A stretch of 64,000 nt of DNA, taken from the NCBI GenBank assembly GCA_010671905.1, contig JAAHII010000001.1, positions 2,418,001 to 2,482,000 on the forward strand, in the 5' to 3' direction. The notes below the pieces were generated by a model. It made no database searches. It was not told the origin of the DNA and saw only the letters and a list, made by a program, of their open reading frames with translations. The DNA comes from Leptolyngbya sp. SIOISBB. Lineage in GTDB: Bacteria > Cyanobacteriota > Cyanobacteriia > Phormidesmidales > Phormidesmidaceae. This document shows positions 58,875 to 64,000 of this stretch, piece after piece; the stretch's first letter is position 1; every line of letters begins with the position of its first letter. A program made the translations under genes and the position numbers.

Positions 58875-59247
58875 CGGTAGCCTAGAGCGCATCATCAATG
58901 AATCTCAGAAATCTTAGGGTCCAGCATTTCCGCGCCCGCATTCATGCCCTAGGCTAGGGGCTGTTGTTCCTTTACTGAAAGGATTTGATCGCGACCGGAT
59001 GACAGGCCAGCCAGCAGAGGGCAGTGTCTCACCTGAGCAAATCCCAAAACTTAGATCAACCCACTTGCCGCACTTTGACGTGTCACACGCAGGCATTAAC
59101 ACTGGAACCTTTAAATAACAAAACCTTCATGGCATGAAGTTCATTGGAACCACTAGCAAGCAATTTTCAATAAGATCCTCCTCCTGAGAGTTATGCTTGA
59201 TTAGTGTCTCTGAAAACCTCATTGCCTCGTTTAAATCGCTACTCACG
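58875..59247. other. Intergenic region with second-family repeat
   Basis: Between the convergent SDR and LptF/G-like genes. It holds the repeat at 58949-59007. No gene is seen. Confidence 0.55.
58949..59007 (+). repeat. Second dispersed repeat family, copy 2
   Basis: Same core as the inverted copy at 40791-40848: CTAGGGGCTG on one side and GGATTTGATCGCGACCGGAT followed by GACAG on the other. Confidence 0.75.
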
Positions 59248-60432
59248 CTAATTAGAAGCTCGCTGCAGTAAGAGAACGCCGACTCCCAGGAACAAAGCGA
59301 TCGGAAACCAGGCCGACATGACTGGTGAGAATACGCCGACTTCGCCCATCGCATTACAAATAAAGGCGATGAGATAGTAGCTGAAAATAATCACCACGCT
59401 GATGCCAAAACTCGTGGCCTTACCCGTGCGCTGGGGGCGCACGCCTAAAGAAGCGCCGACTAGCCCAAAGACAACGCACACAAACGGTAGCGAATACTTT
59501 TGTTGAATCCGAATCGTAAACGTGCGGATTTCTTTTTCGTCTCCCGTTTTCCGAATGACTTCATCTAGATAACGAGTCGCTTCGGCAATGTTCATCTCTT
59601 CATCGTCTTTGGTGCGATTCGCGATATCAAACGGCGTACTAGGTAGCTGAATTTCTTGTGTTTCGAACTTGACCGTGTGCCGAAATGAGCCATCGGGCGA
59701 CACGGCATAAAGCGTGCCGTCATAAAAGTCCCAGGTTTTTTCTTCGACATCGAAAATGGCAGAGTCAGCACTGACAATCTGGCTCAGCCCTGCTTGGGTG
59801 TAATCCAACACGGTGAGTTCATACATTCGCTCACCATCAAAGCGCTCGGCATAAAACAAACGCTTCATACGCTGTTCATCATCGTCGCCATTGATATCCT
59901 CAAACTCGCGATAGAGAATATTGCGTTCTCGAAAGGGAGGGCGATCAGAATTGAGAGCCCGATCGAGGGTGAGATCAGCTCGATAGTTGGCAGCGGGCGT
60001 AATCATCTCGTTAAAGGCAAATGTCACCCCAGTCACCGCAATACTGAAAATGATCGCGGGCGCCACGATTCGCCGAATGCTCACTCCACAGCCCCGTAGC
60101 GCAATCAACTCACTGTCTGCTGAGAATCGGCTATAGGCCATCATCGTGGCCAACAATGTTGACATGGGAAACGCCAGCACAATGAACTCAGGCAGTTTCA
60201 GGGCGAAGATTTGCATTGCCAGCGCAATGGAAAGTCCAGACTCTGTGACCCGACGAATGAGTTCGAACAAGGCCCCGACTGAGATGCCAATGGACGAAAA
60301 TGCGCCGACGCCGAACAAGAAGGGCGACAAAATCTCCCGCACGATGTACCCGTCCATGACGGAGACTTGGAACCAGTCAAAAGGATGACGTACGGGTTGT
60401 GGCACAGTGGGCTTAGGAAAGGGAGTATCCAT
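59248..60432 (-). CDS. LptF/LptG-family permease of LPS export
   Basis: A 394-residue YjgP/YjgQ protein with helices at the start (about 30-130; FLFGVGAFSSIGISVGALFE, then IVLAFPMSTLLATMMAYSRF) and end (about 305-394; LPFVCVVFGLVGASLGVRPQ), plus a central periplasmic beta-jellyroll (about 150-290). Together with LptB it would drive lipopolysaccharide export. Cyanobacteria usually have one such permease, so it may form a homodimer. It lies 59 bp downstream of lptB in the same direction. Confidence 0.9.
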   Translation of the reverse strand: MDTPFPKPTVPQPVRHPFDWFQVSVMDGYIVREILSPFLFGVGAFSSIGISVGALFELIRRVTESGLSIALAMQIFALKLPEFIVLAFPMSTLLATMMAYSRFSADSELIALRGCGVSIRRIVAPAIIFSIAVTGVTFAFNEMITPAANYRADLTLDRALNSDRPPFRERNILYREFEDINGDDDEQRMKRLFYAERFDGERMYELTVLDYTQAGLSQIVSADSAIFDVEEKTWDFYDGTLYAVSPDGSFRHTVKFETQEIQLPSTPFDIANRTKDDEEMNIAEATRYLDEVIRKTGDEKEIRTFTIRIQQKYSLPFVCVVFGLVGASLGVRPQRTGKATSFGISVVIIFSYYLIAFICNAMGEVGVFSPVMSAWFPIALFLGVGVLLLQRASN

Positions 60433-60491
60433 AGGGGGATGGCAAAGATCGTAGTCGTAGCAGCAGAACAGCAGGCATTAAGAGGGGCAGT

Positions 60492-61220
60492 CTAGAGTTT
60501 AAAATCCTCTCCTAAATAATGTTGCCTTACCAGAGGATTGTTGTAGAGATCCTTGGCAGTGCCGGAGGCCAGAATTCGCCCTTCGCTCATGATGTAGGCG
60601 CGATCGATAATTTGTAGCGTTTCCCGCACGTTATGGTCTGTGATGAGAATGCCAATATCGCGATCGCGTAGCTGGGCAACCATACCTTGAATTTCTTTCA
60701 CCGCAATGGGGTCAACTCCGGCAAAGGGCTCATCTAAAAACAGAAAACGCGGGCCATCTTCCCCAGCGGCGAGGGCTCTCGCGAGTTCTGTGCGCCGCCG
60801 TTCGCCACCAGACACTAGATTACCCTGGGTCTTAGCGACAGTCTCTAAGCGAAACTCTTTGAGCAAGTCGTTTAATCTGGTGTGATATCGTTCGGGCGGC
60901 ACGCTCGTTTGCTCCATCACCAGTAACAAATTATCTTGCACGGATAAGTTGCGAAAAATACTGGGCTCTTGGGCTAAATAGCCGATTCCCAGGCGGGCGC
61001 GCTGATGCATGGGCAAATCGGTGATGTCGATTTGGTCTAGGCAGACGCGCCCGCGATCGGGGCGTTCTAACCCAGTTGCCATATAAAACGTTGTTGTTTT
61101 ACCTGCGCCATTGGGTCCCAATAGCCCCACAACCTCGCCCTGAGCGACCGACAAACTTACTTGGTGGACCACTTGGCGCTTGCCGTAGGTCTTTTCCACA
61201 TTTTCTAGAATGATTTTCAA
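60492..61220 (-). CDS. lptB: LPS export ABC transporter ATP-binding protein
   Basis: A 242-residue ATPase with Walker A GPNGAGKTT, Q-loop YLAQEPSIF, signature SGGERRRTELARAL, Walker B FLFLDEPFAGVDP and H-loop ITDHNVRETL. The DEPFAGVDPIAV and YLAQEPSIF segments identify LptB. It energises the LptF/G permease encoded next. Upstream is the lptA-like gene after 346 bp. Confidence 0.94.
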   Translation of the reverse strand: MKIILENVEKTYGKRQVVHQVSLSVAQGEVVGLLGPNGAGKTTTFYMATGLERPDRGRVCLDQIDITDLPMHQRARLGIGYLAQEPSIFRNLSVQDNLLLVMEQTSVPPERYHTRLNDLLKEFRLETVAKTQGNLVSGGERRRTELARALAAGEDGPRFLFLDEPFAGVDPIAVKEIQGMVAQLRDRDIGILITDHNVRETLQIIDRAYIMSEGRILASGTAKDLYNNPLVRQHYLGEDFKL

Positions 61221-61566
61221 GAGGCTATGTACCCAGCAGGTTTACCAAGACTTGGCTCAGATTTTATCAAAGCACTCTGTCTCTAACTAGCATGATTTAG
61301 GTTGATATGTTGCCAATTGGCGATCGCACCCGCAAAAAATGATGGCTGTTAGGGCCTAGGCAAAACCGTGCTTGTCGTTGAACTGCATCTGCAGCCTTAG
61401 AGTGCTCCTCTCGGTTTGCTTCAGAGTGCCCATTGATGAAGGCAACTATCCAGAATGCCTAGTCATCCTTGAGAATGGCCGAGCTCTGACTGGCTATGTC
61501 CTGAGGGTGGCAGTCTTGTGAAAGCGACGATCGTTGGAAACCTACGGCCACTTGAGAAAATCTATC
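61221..61566. other. Intergenic region between lptA-like and lptB
   Basis: 346 bp with no gene or repeat that I recognise. It may hold a separate lptB promoter. Confidence 0.45.
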
Positions 61567-62118
61567 CTAATCCAACGGTGTAATTCTCAAAGTCTCATCA
61601 GGGGTGATGGCTTCGCTCTCAGCCTCAGTTTCCTCATCAGTATCAGTAGCCGCTGGACTGGTGGGATTGTCTTGAATCAAATAAGTGGTTTCTACTTGGT
61701 TATTCGGTTGCGGTAGGGCAATAAAGCGTCCTTCGTCCACTAGGTAGGTGACCGTTTCGGCTTCTAGGCGATTGCCCTCCTGCAGTACGACCACATTGCC
61801 ACTCAAGATCATGCGATTCTCTTGGCTAAAATATTGGGCCTGGGCTGAAGTCGCGATGATGTCTCGGGCGGGATAGTCAATCCGCACGTTGCCCCGGGCC
61901 ACAATCACCCCCGTAATCGCATTCGCTTCTTGAATATCAGCTTTTAAGGTAATCGTGCCGGTTCCCGCCGTTTGGGCTTGGGCCGAAGGCAGCGGCGTGG
62001 GTGTGATCGCGAGCCATAGACCCAGACCGCCTAAAGTCATCCAAGCCCAGAAAGAGCGTTGGCTACGCCTCATATGCGCAACTAAACTCCCGGTTCTTCC
62101 CCCAGACTTGTCGCCCAT
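61567..62118 (-). CDS. LptA/OstA-like LPS transport protein
   Basis: A 183-residue protein with a hydrophobic N-terminal anchor or signal (FWAWMTLGGLGLWLAITPT). An OstA/LptA beta-jellyroll follows (GTITLKADIQEANAITGVIV, then NVRIDYPARDIIATSAQAQY, and NRMILSGNVVVLQEGNRLEA). It is thought to bridge inner and outer membranes for LPS. The acidic tail (EETEAESEAITPDE) is unusual. Its position before lptB and lptF/G supports the role. Confidence 0.85.
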   Translation of the reverse strand: MGDKSGGRTGSLVAHMRRSQRSFWAWMTLGGLGLWLAITPTPLPSAQAQTAGTGTITLKADIQEANAITGVIVARGNVRIDYPARDIIATSAQAQYFSQENRMILSGNVVVLQEGNRLEAETVTYLVDEGRFIALPQPNNQVETTYLIQDNPTSPAATDTDEETEAESEAITPDETLRITPLD

Positions 62119-62251
62119 TATTCGCCCCTCACATCAGTTACTAAAGACGCTTCCCTATTATTGTCAGTTCCCGTCGCCTGATCCCGCATCCGTATTAATT
62201 TTTGTGCGATCGCTGCTCCATTCCGTCGTTTATATACACACTTGATGACAT

Positions 62252-62710
62252 TCAATCTGTAGTTTGATTGGTCTCGTCGACATAGTGAATTTGCCATCGA
62301 GGCAAAGTGTGTGCGGCTGCCGTAGCAGGCTGACCGAGTTGGCTTTGGCTAAGGGCCTCTGCCAGTAGCGTTACCTGCTCAGCCCCTAACTGTTGCGCCG
62401 CCTCTAACCAAGGACTGGCGCAATCCAGTAAATCGGTGACATTCACGTTGTAGTAATGGGGTTCAAAAGGTGCCAGCCGACTGATGCCCTCCCCCAGCAA
62501 AATGGCTGTGCCACGCCAGTTATGGTTGCCGAGATGATAAAGCGCCACCGCCAGCTGCAAAATGCCTTGAAAGAAAGGTTTTTCAGCGATCGGGGCGGTC
62601 ATCCAGATGGCTTCTAAGGTGTCATGGCAGGCGTAATAATCGCCCTGATTAAACTGCTGAATGCCTGTATGCAGTGGGTGATGATCAGCGGACAGTGGGT
62701 CTAGAGACAT
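62252..62710 (-). CDS. DUF309 protein
   Basis: A 152-residue all-helical protein with the DUF309 signature: HTGIQQFNQGDYYACHDTLE (His and Glu of a potential metal site), then EKPFFQGILQLAVALYHLG. Function unknown; widespread in cyanobacteria and plastids. Divergent from glmM, with 119 bp between. Confidence 0.9.
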   Translation of the reverse strand: MSLDPLSADHHPLHTGIQQFNQGDYYACHDTLEAIWMTAPIAEKPFFQGILQLAVALYHLGNHNWRGTAILLGEGISRLAPFEPHYYNVNVTDLLDCASPWLEAAQQLGAEQVTLLAEALSQSQLGQPATAAAHTLPRWQIHYVDETNQTTD

Positions 62711-62829
62711 AAGTCAGGCGATCGGTGGACAAATTCATCCTCATTCAGATTGAGGATTGTGCCAATAGACTACAGATTATTAAGCATAGGTGGTATTCTC
62801 CACTGATGAGTGTGTGAGGAGTCGGTTTT

Positions 62830-64000
62830 ATGGTAAGCACCCCAACACGGCCTTTGAGTCGTCAAAATTTGTCACTGCCGCAGGGCTTAGGCTGGCACGC
62901 TTTGGCGTTGCCTGAGACCAAGCTGTTTGGTACTGATGGCATTCGCGGTCCTGCAGGTGACTTGTTGAATGCTCCTCTAGCGACCCAGATTGGCTACTGG
63001 GCAGGGCGGGTGTTGCAACAGCACTATGGCACTCAGGGACCCGTGCTGCTCGGCCAAGACTCCCGTAATTCTGGACATATGTTGGCCTCTGCTTTGGCAG
63101 CTGGTCTGACGTCAGCGGGTTTAGAAGTCTGGAATTTGGGTTTATGCCCGACTGCGGCAGTCGCGAATTTAACGCCGACGGTTGGGGCCATCGGCGGCGT
63201 GATGATTTCGGCCAGTCACAATCCCCCTCAGGACAATGGCATCAAGTTTTTTGGCCCAGAGGGCACCAAATTGCCGACCGAGGTACAGCAGCAGATTGAG
63301 CGATCGCTGCGAGGATTAGAGGCCCCAGCTCAGACCACCAATACAGTCTGGGGGCAATGGCATCATCGCCCTGAATTAGTGGGTCAATATCTCAACTTTT
63401 TGCGAGAACCGTTACCTAGTCTCAACTTGAGCGGTTTGAAAATCGTACTAGATATGGCCTGGGGAGCCGCTGCCGGCATTGCGACCCAGGCGTTTGATAG
63501 TACCGGCGCAGAGGTGATTGGGATTCACGGATTGCCGGATGGCGATCACATCAACGTGAATTGCGGTTCCACTCATTTAGAGCCGCTCAAAGCGGCTGTG
63601 CGAGAACATCAAGCCCATATCGGCTTTGCCTTCGACGGTGATGCTGATCGCGTGATTGCGGTGGATGGCCAAGGTCGTGTGGTCGATGGTGACTATATTT
63701 TGTATTTCTGGGGCAAGACGCTGAAGGCAGCGCAGCGCCTGCCAGACAATTTAATTGTCTCAACGGTAATGGCGAATTTGGGGTTTGAGCGTGCCTGGAA
63801 TGCGTTAGGCGGCTCCCTGTTACGCACTAAGGTGGGTGACCAGCACGTCCATGCTGAGATGGTTGGCCGTGGGGCCAAGTTGGGCGGTGAGCAATCAGGA
63901 CACATTCTTTGCCATCATTACAGCCTGACGGGTGACGGCATTTTGACCGCCCTACATCTTGCGGATCTGGTACAGCAAGTAGGGGGGTCCCTGGCAGCTT
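62830..64000 (+). CDS. glmM: Phosphoglucosamine mutase, cut by the window edge
   Basis: 390 codons of the gene are present, from the ATG at 62830 to the end. It has [14 protein letters not shown] near the start, the phosphoserine loop [19 protein letters not shown], metal-binding [15 protein letters not shown] and GGEQSGHI. It interconverts glucosamine-6-phosphate and -1-phosphate for peptidoglycan and LPS precursors. The C-terminal domain lies outside the window. Confidence 0.96.
   Translation, partial: MVSTPTRPLSRQNLSLPQGLGWHALALPETKLFGTDGIRGPAGDLLNAPLATQIGYWAGRVLQQHYGTQGPVLLGQDSRNSGHMLASALAAGLTSAGLEVWNLGLCPTAAVANLTPTVGAIGGVMISASHNPPQDNGIKFFGPEGTKLPTEVQQQIERSLRGLEAPAQTTNTVWGQWHHRPELVGQYLNFLREPLPSLNLSGLKIVLDMAWGAAAGIATQAFDSTGAEVIGIHGLPDGDHINVNCGSTHLEPLKAAVREHQAHIGFAFDGDADRVIAVDGQGRVVDGDYILYFWGKTLKAAQRLPDNLIVSTVMANLGFERAWNALGGSLLRTKVGDQHVHAEMVGRGAKLGGEQSGHILCHHYSLTGDGILTALHLADLVQQVGGSLAA

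Noticed and set aside
1-64000. CRISPR arrays, tRNA or rRNA genes
   Set aside because: No regular repeat-spacer pattern, cloverleaf or rRNA sequence was seen on reading; small tRNAs could be missed without a program.

Overview
The window is chromosomal DNA of a cyanobacterium. The diagnostic genes are psaF, psaJ and psaL of photosystem I, a cyanobacterial-type group 2 sigma factor and a DUF4347 surface protein, and the HIP1 octamer GCGATCGC occurs all through the host genes. The mix of signalling genes, NRPS-like genes and giant adhesin-like genes suggests a filamentous or Leptolyngbya-like lineage; that placement is inference.

Layout. 1-436: tail of a small cupin-like protein. 437-1144: a 186-bp tandem duplication that carries a transcription terminator twice, plus a palindromic repeat. 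1145-22772 (minus strand): two giant paralogous surface or secreted proteins built from cadherin/CSPG-like modules and ending in the same five C-terminal repeats; one begins with DUF4347. 24623-29238: a heme-sensor/HAMP protein, an adenylate cyclase-Ser/Thr kinase fusion and a PhnD-like lipoprotein. 29518-36223: a BtuF/FepB-type binding protein, an ABC exporter, an unknown gene and a large sensor histidine kinase. 36997-40772: an NRPS-like adenylation-carrier-reductase protein followed by a SET-domain protein. 41544-43189: a DUF2079 membrane protein. 43316-47166: a compact, AT-rich four-gene operon with no HIP1 sites, encoding an unknown 210-aa protein, a QueC-like ATP-pyrophosphatase, an XRE/ImmA-like protein with a broken HExxH motif, and a PIN-like protein. 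47228-64000: core genes dnaX, MIF-like, guaD, psaL/psaJ/psaF, tsaD, GNAT, a 12-repeat exported protein, an XRE regulator, sigC, an SDR, an lptF/G-lptB-lptA cluster, DUF309 and the start of glmM.

The best candidate for an undescribed system is the 43316-47166 operon. QueC-like proteins occur in antiviral systems (Qat, type IV CBASS), where they have been linked to protein deazaguanylation. Here the QueC-like gene is paired with different partners, so it looks like a new defence or toxin-antitoxin arrangement, acquired horizontally next to dnaX.

A quality warning applies: six single-base frameshifts (two in giant gene 2, one in giant gene 1, one in the NRPS-like gene, two in the DUF2079 gene) all lie in G or C runs of 4-6 bases. 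Correcting each by one base restores a continuous reading frame. They are more likely sequencing indels than real gene decay. Four MITE-like repeats and several short tandem duplications are also present.
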